A stretch of 64,000 nt of DNA from AP-15 sp035538335 (GTDB lineage Bacteria; Pseudomonadota; Alphaproteobacteria; ATCC43930; CGMCC-115725): positions 62,001 to 126,000 of the forward strand of contig DATLKN010000003.1 in assembly GCA_035538335.1 (NCBI GenBank), in the 5' to 3' direction. Made by a program: the position numbers and the translations under genes. The notes under the pieces were generated by a model, which ran no database searches, was not told the DNA's origin, and was given only the letters and a program-made list of their open reading frames with translations. How positions within the stretch are numbered: the first letter of the stretch is position 1; each line of letters begins with the position of its first letter. Below, piece after piece: positions 34,538 to 42,508 of this stretch.

Positions 34538-35125
34538 ATGTCCGACCCGACGCCGGTGCGCCTTTTGGGCATGTCCGGCAGCCTGCGCGCGGGCTCCTAT
34601 TCGAACGCGGTTCTGGAGACCCTGCGGGAGCGCTTCGCCGGGCGGGCGGATTTGCGGATCTACGGCCTCGCGCCGATCCCGCCCTACAATCAGGATCTCG
34701 AGGGCGAGAAGCGGCCGCCGGAGGTCAAAGCGCTCATCGCCGCAATCGCGCAGAGCGACGGCGTCGTGCTGTGCGCGCCGGAATTCAACCACAGCATCCC
34801 GGGGGTTCTGAAGAACGCCCTCGATTGGGCCTCGCGGCCGGCCTTCGCCTCGGTCTTGGCCTATAAGCCGGTCGCCATCATGGCGACCTCGCACGGGCCG
34901 CTTGGCGGCGCGCGCTGTCTCGAACACCTGCACACCGCGCTCGATTCGATGCTGTCGCGCGTCACCGTGGCGCGCGACGTGATGATCACCGGGACGCCGA
35001 ACAAGATCCGCGACGGCAGGCTCGTCGACGAAGCCTCGCTCGGCTTCGCCTGCGGCGCCGTCGAGGCGCTGCTCGCCGAGATACCGCTGTGGCGCCGGCT
35101 CGACGCCGAGAAGCGCGGCGGGTAG
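34538..35125 (+). CDS. NADPH-dependent FMN reductase (flavodoxin-like)
   Basis: 195 residues from MSDPTPVRLLGMSGSLRAGS. ATG 34538 is preferred over an in-frame TTG 9 bp upstream because AAAGGA lies about 10 bp before it. The flavodoxin-like NADPH-FMN reductase family (ChrR/ArsH/SsuE group) is shown by GMSGSLRAGSYSNAVLETL, LCAPEFNHSIPGVLKNALDW and MATSHGPLGGARCLEHL. It reduces FMN, quinones or other acceptors. The enoyl-CoA hydratase gene starts 3 bp downstream. Confidence 0.88.
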   Translation: MSDPTPVRLLGMSGSLRAGSYSNAVLETLRERFAGRADLRIYGLAPIPPYNQDLEGEKRPPEVKALIAAIAQSDGVVLCAPEFNHSIPGVLKNALDWASRPAFASVLAYKPVAIMATSHGPLGGARCLEHLHTALDSMLSRVTVARDVMITGTPNKIRDGRLVDEASLGFACGAVEALLAEIPLWRRLDAEKRGG

Positions 35126-35128
35126 CCG

Positions 35129-35929
35129 ATGGCGAAGACAGAAGAGCCGGTGCTGTGCGAGGTCGATCGGCGCGGCGTCGCCTCGGTCACCCTCAACCGC
35201 CCCGCCGTCAACAATGCCTATGACGGTTCGCTGATCGACGGGTTGATCGCCGTCTGCGCGCGGCTGGGACGCGAGAAGGGGCTGCGGGCCGTCGTATTGC
35301 GCGGCGCCGGGCGGCATTTCCAGGCCGGCGCCGATCTCTCGTTTCTCGGCCGGCTCGCGCGCGTGTCGGCGGAAGAGAACCTCGATTTCTCGCGCCGCAC
35401 CTTCGCCGCGATCGCGGGGCTCGAAACCTGCCCCTGCCCGACCGTGGCGCTGATCCAGGGCGGCTGTTTCGGCGGCGGAATCGGCATCGCGGCGGCCTGC
35501 GACATGGCGATCGCTGCCGAGGACGCGATCTTCGCGATCAGCGAAGTACGCTGGGGCATCACCGCGGCGCCGATCATTCCGCTGCTAGCGCGGCGGCTGG
35601 GCCCGCGCGCGCTCGGCCGGCTGGCGCTGACGGGCGAACGCTTCGGGGCCGCAGAGGCGCTGTCCATCGGACTCGTGCACGAAATCGTGCCGGCCGCCGA
35701 ACTCGCGGCCGCCGGCGAGCGGCTCGTCGGCGAAATCCTGGCGGCGGCGCCCGAGGCCGTCGCGATGACGAAGCGTCTCGTCGCCGAAGCCGTCGAGAGC
35801 CCCGACAGCCGCGCCTTCGCGGAGCGCATCATCGACGAGGCCGCCGCCCGCCGCCGCCTGCCGGAAGCCGCGGAGGGGCTGCAAAGCTTCGCCGAGAAGC
35901 GCCGCCCGGGGTGGAACGCGCCGGGGTGA
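35129..35929 (+). CDS. Enoyl-CoA hydratase/isomerase family protein
   Basis: 266 residues, normal for crotonases. N-terminal VTLNRPAVNNAYDGSLIDGL, oxyanion-hole regions GRHFQAGADLSFLGRL and QGGCFGGGIGIAAACDMAIA, and catalytic-region AISEVRWGITAAPIIPLLAR are visible. It hydrates or isomerises an enoyl-CoA; similarity to methylglutaconyl-CoA hydratases (leucine breakdown) is plausible but not proven. Probably in one operon with the FMN reductase. Confidence 0.88.
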   Translation: MAKTEEPVLCEVDRRGVASVTLNRPAVNNAYDGSLIDGLIAVCARLGREKGLRAVVLRGAGRHFQAGADLSFLGRLARVSAEENLDFSRRTFAAIAGLETCPCPTVALIQGGCFGGGIGIAAACDMAIAAEDAIFAISEVRWGITAAPIIPLLARRLGPRALGRLALTGERFGAAEALSIGLVHEIVPAAELAAAGERLVGEILAAAPEAVAMTKRLVAEAVESPDSRAFAERIIDEAAARRRLPEAAEGLQSFAEKRRPGWNAPG

Positions 35930-35996
35930 CGAAATTGTTGCGGCCGCGCCGGCCGGATTGGACACCGCATGCCGGCGCGCCATATAAGCCCTCGCC

Positions 35997-36839
35997 ATGG
36001 GCATGGTTCCGTTCGTCAAGATGCACGGGCTCGGCAATGATTTCGTCGTGCTCGATTGCCGCCGCACGCCGCTCGCGCTCGATGCGGCGGGGGCGCGCGC
36101 GCTCGCCGACCGGCACAGCGGCATCGGCTGCGACCAGGTGATCCTCGTCGAGCCGCCGCGCAGTCCCGCGGCGCTCGTCTTCATGCGCATCCTCAACCCC
36201 GACGGCAGCGAGGCGGAAGCCTGCGGCAACGCGACGCGCTGCCTCGCCCGCCTGCTGCGCGCCGAAACCGGCGAGACGCGGCTGGCGATCGAGACGCCCG
36301 CGGGGCTGCTCGAGGCGGTGGCGATGGCGGACGGGCGGATCAGCGTCGATATGGGGCCGGCGCGCACGGAATGGCACGAAATCCCGCTCGGCCGCGCCAT
36401 GGACACCCTCGCCGCCGATATCGCCGAAGGCCCGCTCGCGAGCCCGGTGTGCACCAACATCGGCAACCCGCACGCGACCTTTTTCGTCGCCGACGCGGAG
36501 GCGGTCGACCTCGCCGCGCTCGGGCCGCGGCTCGAACGCCACCCGCTCTTCCCCGAGCGCGCCAATATCGGCGTCGCGACGGTGCGCGACCGGCGGCACA
36601 TCCGGCTGCGCGTCTGGGAGCGCGGCGCCGGGCTGACGCGCGCCTGCGGCAGCGGCGCCTGCGCCGCGCTCGTCGCCGCGCATCGGCGGGGGCTGGCCGA
36701 GCGCCGCGCCGAAATCGCGCTGGACGGCGGCACGCTCGACATCGCCTGGCGCGAGGACGGGCACGTGACGATGACCGGCGGCGCGAGCCTCGCCTTCGAG
36801 GGCCGCTTCGACAGCGCCCTCATCGAGAGCGGCCGATGA
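35997..36839 (+). CDS. dapF: Diaminopimelate epimerase
   Basis: 280 residues. Both catalytic Cys are present: NPDGSEAEACGNATRC (first) and TRACGSGACAALVAA (second). The start MGMVPFVKMHGLGNDFVVLD is the usual DapF N-terminus. It converts LL- to meso-diaminopimelate for lysine and peptidoglycan. It overlaps mtaB by 4 nt, beginning the conserved dapF-mtaB-ftsY operon. Confidence 0.95.
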   Translation: MGMVPFVKMHGLGNDFVVLDCRRTPLALDAAGARALADRHSGIGCDQVILVEPPRSPAALVFMRILNPDGSEAEACGNATRCLARLLRAETGETRLAIETPAGLLEAVAMADGRISVDMGPARTEWHEIPLGRAMDTLAADIAEGPLASPVCTNIGNPHATFFVADAEAVDLAALGPRLERHPLFPERANIGVATVRDRRHIRLRVWERGAGLTRACGSGACAALVAAHRRGLAERRAEIALDGGTLDIAWREDGHVTMTGGASLAFEGRFDSALIESGR

Positions 36840-38107
36840 GCGGCGTCGAGATCATCACCTTCGGCTGCCGGCTCAACGCGCTCGAATCGGAGGCGATCCG
36901 CCGGACCGCGCGCGAGGCGGGGCTGGAGAACGCGGTCATCGTCAACACCTGCGCCGTCACCGCCGAGGCGGAGCGGCAGGCGCGGCAGGCGATCCGCCGC
37001 GCTCGCCGGGAATATCCGGGCGCCCGCATCATCGTCACCGGCTGCGCCGCCGAGATTGCGCCCGGGCGCTATGCCGGGATGCCCGAGGTCGATCGCGTCC
37101 TCGGCAACAAGGCGAAGCTGAAGGTGGAAAGCTACCGCGAGAGCGCGGCGGCGCCAGCCCCCCTCCCCCCGGAACGGCCCGCAGGGCCGGCCGTCCGGGG
37201 GCTGCCCTCTCCCCGCGATCGGGAGGAGAGGGTCGAGAATGAGGGGCGGGCCCGCGCCTATCTGCAAGTCCAGCACGGCTGCGACCATCGCTGCACCTTC
37301 TGCGTGATCCCGCTCGGCCGCGGCCCGAGCCGGTCCCTGCCCTTCGAGGAGATCGCCGCGGCGGCGCGCCGGCTGGCCGCTGCCGGCTATCGCGAGATCG
37401 TGCTGACGGGCGTCGACCTCACCGCCTACGGCGCCGATCTGCCGGGCGCACCGAGCCTTGGCGCGATGGCGCGGCGGCTGTTCGCGGAAGTCACGGAGAT
37501 CGCGCGGCTGCGGCTCTCCTCGCTCGACCCGGCCGAGATCGACGACGAATTGTGGCGGCTGATCGCCGAGGAGGAGCGGCTGATGCCGCACCTGCATCTG
37601 TCGCTGCAGGCGGGCGACGACACGATTCTGAAGCGCATGAAGCGCCGGCATTCGCGCGGCGAGGCGATCGCCGTCGCCCGGCGCGCCCGCACGCTGCGCC
37701 CCGAGATGGCGCTCGGCGCCGATCTGATCGCCGGCTTTCCGACCGAGACCGAGGAGATGTTCGGACGCAGCCTCGATCTCGTCGAGGAATGCGGCCTCGC
37801 CTTTCTGCACGTCTTCCCCTACAGCGCCCGGCCGCAGACACCGGCCGCGCGGATGCCGCAGCTGGCGGGTCCGCTCGTCAAGGAGCGCGCGGCGCGGCTG
37901 CGCGCGGCCGGCGCGGCGGCGCTCGCGCGCGATCTCGCGGCCCGCGTCGGCGAGACCGGCGAGGTGCTGGTCGAGCGCCCGGGACAGGGCCGCGCCGCCT
38001 TCTACGCCCCGGTCCGCTTTGCCGGCGCCGGGGAAACCGGCGAGATCCTGCCGATGCGCTTTGCCGGCGCCAACCCCGACAGCCTCCTCGCGGAGCGGCT
38101 CGGGTGA
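36836..38107 (+). CDS. mtaB: tRNA (N6-threonylcarbamoyladenosine-37) methylthiotransferase MtaB, with repeat-derived insert
   Basis: 423 residues. Three N-terminal Cys for the auxiliary cluster (FGCRLN C11, NTCAVT C39, VTGCAA C70) and the radical-SAM triad C149-x3-C153-x2-C156 (GCDHRCTFC) identify a methylthiotransferase; GRGPSRSLPF and the TRAM-like tail fit MtaB, which makes ms2t6A37. Residues ~104-136 (PAPLPPERPAGPAVRGL...RDREERVENEG) are a Pro/Arg-rich linker encoded by two GC-rich hairpins and lie just before the radical-SAM domain. The frame is maintained. Start ATG overlaps the dapF stop. Confidence 0.93.
   Translation: MSGVEIITFGCRLNALESEAIRRTAREAGLENAVIVNTCAVTAEAERQARQAIRRARREYPGARIIVTGCAAEIAPGRYAGMPEVDRVLGNKAKLKVESYRESAAAPAPLPPERPAGPAVRGLPSPRDREERVENEGRARAYLQVQHGCDHRCTFCVIPLGRGPSRSLPFEEIAAAARRLAAAGYREIVLTGVDLTAYGADLPGAPSLGAMARRLFAEVTEIARLRLSSLDPAEIDDELWRLIAEEERLMPHLHLSLQAGDDTILKRMKRRHSRGEAIAVARRARTLRPEMALGADLIAGFPTETEEMFGRSLDLVEECGLAFLHVFPYSARPQTPAARMPQLAGPLVKERAARLRAAGAAALARDLAARVGETGEVLVERPGQGRAAFYAPVRFAGAGETGEILPMRFAGANPDSLLAERLG
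37160..37242. repeat. GC-rich palindromic element inside mtaB
   Basis: Two adjacent hairpins lie within the gene. The first pairs CCCCGGAACGGCC with GGCCGTCCGGGG. The second is CCCTCTCCCCGCGATCGGGA-GGAGAGGG, which resembles the intergenic family A core at 17051 (CCCTCTCCCCGCATGCGG). The element is translated in frame. Confidence 0.7.
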
Positions 38108-39087
38108 GGTTCTGGGGGCGCGAAGCGGCGCCCGCCGATCCGGCGGAGACGGCCGGCGGCGAGGAGCGGCGCGGCTGGCTCGGCCGCCTCAGGGCCGGGC
38201 TCTCGAAAAGCTCGGCGCGGCTCACCGAAGGCATCAATACGATCTTCCTGCGCCGCCGGCTCGACGAGGAGGCGCTCGCCGAGTTGGAGGAACTGCTGAT
38301 CGCCAGCGACATGGGCGTGCGCGTGGCGAGCGAGGTCGCGGAGGCGCTGCGCCGCACGCGCTTCAACCAGGAAGTGGCGCCGGAAGAGGTGCGCGCGGCC
38401 TTGGCGGCGCAGATCGCCCGCCTCGTCGAGCCGGTCATGAAGCCGCTCGCCATCGACCCCGCCAAGAGGCCCTTCGTCATCCTCGTCGTCGGCGTCAACG
38501 GCAGCGGCAAGACGACGACGATCGCCAAGCTCGCCCGCAATTACCGGGATCAGGGCAAGCGCGTCGTGCTCGCCGCCGGCGACACATTCCGCGCCGCCGC
38601 GGTCGAGCAATTGCAGGTCTGGGGCGAGCGCACCGGCTGCCCGGTCGTCGCCCGGCCGCAGGGCTCGGACGCGGCGGGCCTCGCCTACGAGGCCCTCGTC
38701 GAGGCGCGCGAGGCGGATGCCGAATTGCTGCTGATCGACACCGCCGGGCGGCTGCACAACAAGGCCGGGCTGATGGCGGAGTTGCAGAAGATCGTGCGCG
38801 TCCTCAAGAAGGTGGACGACACGGCGCCGCACGCGGTGCTGCTCGTCCTCGACGCAACGGTCGGCCAGAACGCGCACGCCCAGGCCGAGACCTTCCGCGA
38901 GATGGTCGGCGTCACCGGCATCGTCATGACGAAGCTCGACGGCACCGCCAAGGGCGGCGTCCTCGTCTCATTGGCCGAGAGATACGGCATCCCGGTGCAC
39001 GCCCTCGGCATCGGCGAGAGCGCGGAGGATCTGCGGCCGTTCGAGGCGGAGGCTTACGCCCGCAGCCTCGTCGGGCTGGAGGCGTGA
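38104..39087 (+). CDS. ftsY: Signal recognition particle receptor FtsY
   Basis: 327 residues; GTG start in GTGA overlapping the mtaB stop. A short acidic N-terminus (short A domain) leads to the SRP54_N helical domain (LSKSSARLTEGINTIFLRRR) and the SRP GTPase: G1 VVGVNGSGKTTTIAKLA, DTFRAAAVEQLQVWGERTG, G3 LLIDTAGRLHNKAGLMAEL, G4 MTKLDGTAKGGVLVSL, and closing GIGESAEDLRPFEAEAYARS. It docks ribosome-nascent chains with SRP at the inner membrane. Confidence 0.96.
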   Translation: MRFWGREAAPADPAETAGGEERRGWLGRLRAGLSKSSARLTEGINTIFLRRRLDEEALAELEELLIASDMGVRVASEVAEALRRTRFNQEVAPEEVRAALAAQIARLVEPVMKPLAIDPAKRPFVILVVGVNGSGKTTTIAKLARNYRDQGKRVVLAAGDTFRAAAVEQLQVWGERTGCPVVARPQGSDAAGLAYEALVEAREADAELLLIDTAGRLHNKAGLMAELQKIVRVLKKVDDTAPHAVLLVLDATVGQNAHAQAETFREMVGVTGIVMTKLDGTAKGGVLVSLAERYGIPVHALGIGESAEDLRPFEAEAYARSLVGLEA

Positions 39088-39313
39088 AGCCCCCTCGCCC
39101 CGAACCTCTCCCCGAATTACGCGAATTATGGGAATTACGAATTACGAGAATTACGACGAGAATTAGAATTACGGTGACAGTGCATTTTATTGGAATTACG
39201 GTGACAGTGCATTTTATTGACTATTGCCGCCATGCCGGCGAGGCACTTTTCAATCGATCCGTGCGGCGGATCGGTGGACCCCGGCCTGCGCCGGGGTGAC
39301 AGGAGGAATAGGC

Positions 39314-39361
39314 TCAGAACTCCGGCGGGTTGATGCGGGTCGTGAAGTCGCGGCTCAAGCG
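39314..39361. repeat. Exact 48-bp copy of the 3' end of the Nudix gene
   Basis: Identical to 40287-40334, which is the last 16 codons of the Nudix gene including its stop. The copy lies between left REP units 2 and 3 of the RAYT locus, in the 332-bp gap between ftsY and the transposase. Nothing else coding was found in that gap. Confidence 0.9.
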
Positions 39362-39419
39362 GAATTACGGTGACAGTGCATTTTATTGACTGTCGCCGCC
39401 ATGCCGGCGAGGATGGGGC

Positions 39420-40121
39420 ATGGCTCGACTTGCCCGGCTCGTCGTTCCCGGACTGCCGCATCACGTGACGCAGCGCGGCAACGGGCGGGCGCGGACCTTC
39501 TTCGGCGACGCCGATTATGCGCTCTATCGCGACCTGCTGGCGGCCTCGTGCCGCGCCGCCGGCGTCGCGGTTTGGGCTTGGGTGCTGATGCCGAACCATG
39601 TGCACCTGGTTCTCGTGCCGGAGGACGCGGACGGCCTGCGGCGCGCGCTCGCCCAGGTGCACCGCCGCTATGCCGGCCACGTCCATGCGCGCGAGCGCCG
39701 CACCGGCCATTTCTGGCAAGGGCGCTTTGGCGCCGTGGCGATGGACGAGGCACATCTGGGGGCGGCGCTGCGCTACATCGCCCTCAATCCGGTGCGTGCC
39801 CGCCTTGCCGCGCAGCCCGAGGACTGGCGCTGGTCGAGCGTCCACGCCCATCTCGGCGCGCGCGAGGACGGCGTGACGGCGGTCGCGCCGGTGCTGAGCC
39901 GCTACCCGCGCTTCGCCGAGCTGATCGCCAGCGGCCCCGACGAAGAGGCCTTCGCGCGCTTGCGCCGCGCCGAGACGGTCGGACGCCCGCTCGGCGACGA
40001 GGGGTTCATCGGGCGATTGGAGGCGCTGACGCGCCGCGCCCTCAAGCCAGGGAAGCGCGGCCCGAAGCCCTCGCGAACGGGGGAGCGGGAACAGCCGAGA
40101 TTAAGTGGACTGTCACCGTAA
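39420..40121 (+). CDS. REP-associated tyrosine transposase (RAYT, Y1/IS200-like)
   Basis: 233 residues. The start MARLARLVVPGLPHHVTQRG contains the family HVTQRGN motif. The metal-binding HUH pair is MPNHVHLVLVPED, and the catalytic Tyr is in LGAALRYIALNPVRARL, all typical of TnpA-REP. GHFWQGRFGAVAMDEAHLG is also a family block. Such proteins nick single-stranded REP hairpins and are usually single-copy and domesticated. The C-terminal ~40 residues (RRALKPGKRGPKPSRTG) are basic, like the RAYT tail. The gene appears intact. Confidence 0.88.
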   Translation: MARLARLVVPGLPHHVTQRGNGRARTFFGDADYALYRDLLAASCRAAGVAVWAWVLMPNHVHLVLVPEDADGLRRALAQVHRRYAGHVHARERRTGHFWQGRFGAVAMDEAHLGAALRYIALNPVRARLAAQPEDWRWSSVHAHLGAREDGVTAVAPVLSRYPRFAELIASGPDEEAFARLRRAETVGRPLGDEGFIGRLEALTRRALKPGKRGPKPSRTGEREQPRLSGLSP

Positions 40122-40201
40122 TTTCCGTAATTTCCGCGTAATTCCGCGAGATTAAGTGGACTGTCACCGTAATTCCGTAATTCACCTGTCACCGTAATCA
40201 G

Positions 40202-40260
40202 CCCTCCCCCATAAAGGGGGAGGGTGTTTTCTTTGAGCCCTCTCCCTTGATGGGAGAGGG
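40202..40260. repeat. Two GC-rich hairpins, family A; possible terminator
   Basis: CCCTCCCCCATAAAGGGGGA-GGG at 40202-40224 is followed by TGTTTTCTTT, so on the plus strand it resembles an intrinsic terminator for the transposase. A second hairpin, CCCTCTCCCTTGATGGGAGA-GGG, is at 40238-40260. Both lie between the convergent transposase and Nudix genes. Confidence 0.65.
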
Positions 40261-40286
40261 TTGGGTGAGGGTGATCAGCCGGGCGG

Positions 40287-40817
40287 TCAGAACTCCGGCG
40301 GGTTGATGCGGGTCGTGAAGTCGCGGCTCAAGCGCGCCTCGCGCTCGTGCTGCAAGGCCCAGCGCACCGACGGAAAGGCGATCTGCGGCCACGGGATCTC
40401 GTCCCACAGGAAGAGGCCGACCTCGAGGCTTTCCAGCCCCGGCTCGACCTTGTCGTCGAGCAGCCGCGCCCGATAAACAAGCTGCACCTGGCTGATCCGC
40501 GGGATGTCGTAGATCGCGAGCAGCCCCTCGATCTCGATGCGCGCCCGCGCCTCTTCCCAGGCCTCGCGTTCGGCGCCGCTGTTGGTCGATTCGTTGAGTT
40601 CGAGAAACCCTGCCGGCAATGTCCAAAAGCCGCGCCTGGGATCGATCGAGCGGCGCACCAGGAGGATGCGCTCGCCGTAGCGCGCCACCGAGCCGACGAC
40701 GATCTTCGGATTGTCGTAGAGGATGAACCCGCACTCGGCGCAGATCATCCGCTCGCGGTTGTCGCCTTCGGGAACGGCGCGCACCGATGGGCCGCGCGCG
40801 GGATCCGTCTCCGACAT
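40287..40817 (-). CDS. Nudix hydrolase with zinc-ribbon remnant
   Basis: 176 residues. A CxxC pair in RMICAECGFILYDNPKIVVG resembles the ribbon preceding NADH pyrophosphatase-like Nudix domains, with only one pair left. The Nudix box is GFLELNESTNSGAEREAWEE: G-x5-E-x7-REAWEEAR, where the usual Gly after EEx is Arg. The metal-binding REAWEE Glu residues are kept. It should hydrolyse a nucleoside diphosphate derivative such as ADP-ribose. Its 3' end was copied into the RAYT locus upstream. Confidence 0.88.
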   Translation of the reverse strand: MSETDPARGPSVRAVPEGDNRERMICAECGFILYDNPKIVVGSVARYGERILLVRRSIDPRRGFWTLPAGFLELNESTNSGAEREAWEEARARIEIEGLLAIYDIPRISQVQLVYRARLLDDKVEPGLESLEVGLFLWDEIPWPQIAFPSVRWALQHEREARLSRDFTTRINPPEF

Positions 40818-40928
40818 CGGCTAATAGAGGACCGTCGCCATGAAGATGATGATAAGAAGGCGGCCGCCGGGCGGCAAGGCACGCCGCGGGTGTTGCATTC
40901 GCGCGGCCGGACGACGAACCTTAGGGCC

Positions 40929-41960
40929 ATGCCTCGCAGCGTCGGCAATCTCGCCTACAACGCCGCCCAGGCGGCGCGCGTCTCCTGGTTCTTCGGGCAG
41001 AAGCTCTTGGCCGCGCGGCTGTCGCGGCCGGTGCCGCTGCCCGATCGGCTGAAGGGCCGGCCGATGCCCGACCGGCAAAAGATCCTCGCCGACCTTTGGG
41101 CGCTGTTGCAGCAGGACTGGCGCAATATCGAGAGGGGCCTCTACCTGCCGCCCGAGGACGGCCCCTCGAACCCGCTCGCGGCCTTTGCGCAGGCCGTCGA
41201 TTTCTTCGCCGATTTGCGCGCCGTCGAGGCGCGGCGGCATGGCGGCCGCGACGGGCGCAAGCTGAGCGAGGCACCGCCCGGCCGCTTCCCGAGCTATTAC
41301 CTGCAGCCGTTCCATTTCCAGACCGGCGGCTATTTGAGCGAGGGCTCGGCCGAGCGCTACGACCATCAGGTCGAGGTGTTGTTCGGCGGCGGCGCGGCGG
41401 CGATGCGCCGGCAGGCGCTGGTGCCGCTGCGAGCCGCGCTGCAGGGCCGCAGGGCGGCGCGCCTGCTCGACATCGGCTGCGGCACCGGCCGCTTTCTGCG
41501 CGAGGTCAAGCGCAATCATCCGCGCCTCGAAGTCGTCGGGCTCGACCTGTCGCCCTATTACCTCGCGGTGGCGCGGCGCGAGCTGTCGGCCTGGTCGCGC
41601 GTCCGCATCGTCGAGGCGGCGGCCGAGCGGCTGCCGTTTGCCGAGGCGCAATTCGACGCCGTGACGGCGGTCTACCTGTTTCACGAGCTGCCGCCCTCGG
41701 TGCGCCGCGCCGTCGCCGCCGAGATCGGCCGTGTCTTGAAGCCCGGCGGCAGCCTCGTCCTCGTCGACTCGCTGCAGAAGGGCGACGAGCCGCTCTACGA
41801 CGCGATGCTTGACTACTTCCCGCTCGCCTTCCACGAGCCCTATTATGCGAGCTATGTCGCGACCGACCTCGACCGGCTGTTCGAACCGGGCCTCCGCCCG
41901 GCCGAATCCTTGCCGGCATATTTCTCAAAAATCGTGAGGTATCACCGTGATCACTACTAA
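40929..41960 (+). CDS. Class I SAM-dependent methyltransferase
   Basis: 343 residues from MPRSVGNLAYNAAQAARVSW. A ~170-residue N-terminal helical part (RPMPDRQKILADLWALLQQD, YYLQPFHFQTGGYLSEGSAE) precedes a Rossmann methyltransferase: ARLLDIGCGTGRFLREVK (motif I), VVGLDLSPYYLAVARREL, EAAAERLPFAEAQFDAVTAV, IGRVLKPGGSLVLVDSLQKG. It resembles ubiquinone/menaquinone-type methyltransferases, but the N-terminal extension is not assignable. No partner genes indicate its substrate. Confidence 0.85.
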   Translation: MPRSVGNLAYNAAQAARVSWFFGQKLLAARLSRPVPLPDRLKGRPMPDRQKILADLWALLQQDWRNIERGLYLPPEDGPSNPLAAFAQAVDFFADLRAVEARRHGGRDGRKLSEAPPGRFPSYYLQPFHFQTGGYLSEGSAERYDHQVEVLFGGGAAAMRRQALVPLRAALQGRRAARLLDIGCGTGRFLREVKRNHPRLEVVGLDLSPYYLAVARRELSAWSRVRIVEAAAERLPFAEAQFDAVTAVYLFHELPPSVRRAVAAEIGRVLKPGGSLVLVDSLQKGDEPLYDAMLDYFPLAFHEPYYASYVATDLDRLFEPGLRPAESLPAYFSKIVRYHRDHY

Positions 41961-41976
41961 TAGATAGCCATTGTCG

Positions 41977-41993
41977 CCACCCTACAAGGGTGG
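41977..41993 (+). terminator. Small hairpin between the methyltransferase gene and gcrA
   Basis: Perfect 7-bp stem CCACCCT/AGGGTGG with loop ACA, 16 bp after the methyltransferase stop and 55 bp before gcrA. It may terminate the former; the following TACTGTATCTT is only weakly T-rich. Confidence 0.4.
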
Positions 41994-42047
41994 TACTGTA
42001 TCTTGTGACGGTGGGGGACCGGCACACACGATACGGGGGGAAAGGGG

Positions 42048-42395
42048 ATGGATGCAAATACCTGGACGCAAGAGCGCGTCGAGCTGTTGACGGCGCTATG
42101 GGAAGAAGGCTTGCCCGCCGCCGAGATCGGCCGCCGCCTGGGACTGACCAAGAACGCGGTCATCGGCAAGGTGCACCGCATCGCGCTGTCGCCGCGCGTC
42201 ATCACGGTGATGCCCGAGCCGCGGCGCAATCCGTTCGATTTCACGGGGCCGGCCTGCATGTGGCCGCACGGGCATCCGAGCGACGCCAATTTCCGCTTTT
42301 GCGGCGCGCCGCCGGAGCCCGGAAAGCCGTACTGCTCCGACCACGTGAACGTCGCCTATGTGCGCATGAAGGAAGAGAAGCCGCGCGCGGCTTGA
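42048..42395 (+). CDS. gcrA: GcrA cell-cycle regulator
   Basis: 115 residues, shorter than Caulobacter GcrA (173). The N-terminal helix-turn-helix WTQERVELLTALWEEGLPAA / EIGRRLGLTKNAVIGKVHRI is the GcrA DNA- and sigma70-binding domain. The C-terminal ACMWPHGHPSDANFRFCG and KPYCSDHV are the conserved Cys/His segment. GcrA binds RNA polymerase and activates promoters carrying CcrM-methylated GANTC sites. The central linker is short here. ATG 42048 follows GGGGGAAAGGGG. Confidence 0.94.
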   Translation: MDANTWTQERVELLTALWEEGLPAAEIGRRLGLTKNAVIGKVHRIALSPRVITVMPEPRRNPFDFTGPACMWPHGHPSDANFRFCGAPPEPGKPYCSDHVNVAYVRMKEEKPRAA

Positions 42396-42412
42396 CAGCG
42401 CGCACGGCAAAG

Positions 42413-42488
42413 CGGGATTGCTTCGCTGCGCTCGCAATGACAGCACTTGCGTCGTCATTGCGAGGAGCGTAGCGACGAAGCAATCCCG
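42413..42488. repeat. Long palindromic repeat, family B (GGATTGCTTCG...GCAATGAC)
   Basis: The left arm CGGGATTGCTTCGCTGCGCT... (42413-42441) pairs with GTCATTGCGAGGAGCGTAGC...CCCG (42454-42488). Other copies are at 43839-43913, 59347-59434 and 52528-52597. It lies between gcrA and the convergent VWA gene and can form a hairpin of ~30 bp. Confidence 0.8.
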
Positions 42489-42508
42489 TTTGGGCAGGAA
42501 TCGAAGCG

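Larger units (their letters stand above)
39167..40199 (+). mobile_element. RAYT element with flanking inverted REP-like units
   Basis: A Y1 transposase gene (39420-40121) is bordered on the left by three direct units of AATTACGGTGACAGTGCATT... (39167-39191, 39194-39218, 39363-39387) and on the right by inverted units ATTAAGTGGACTGTCACCGT... (40096-40123, 40147-40174, partial 40183-40199). Left units 2 and 3 are each followed by GACT(A/G)T(T/C)GCCGCCATGCCGGCGAGG-like sequence. Outside lie short AATTACGA/TTCCGTAA stutters. This is the arrangement of a REP-associated tyrosine transposase and its substrates. Confidence 0.75.
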
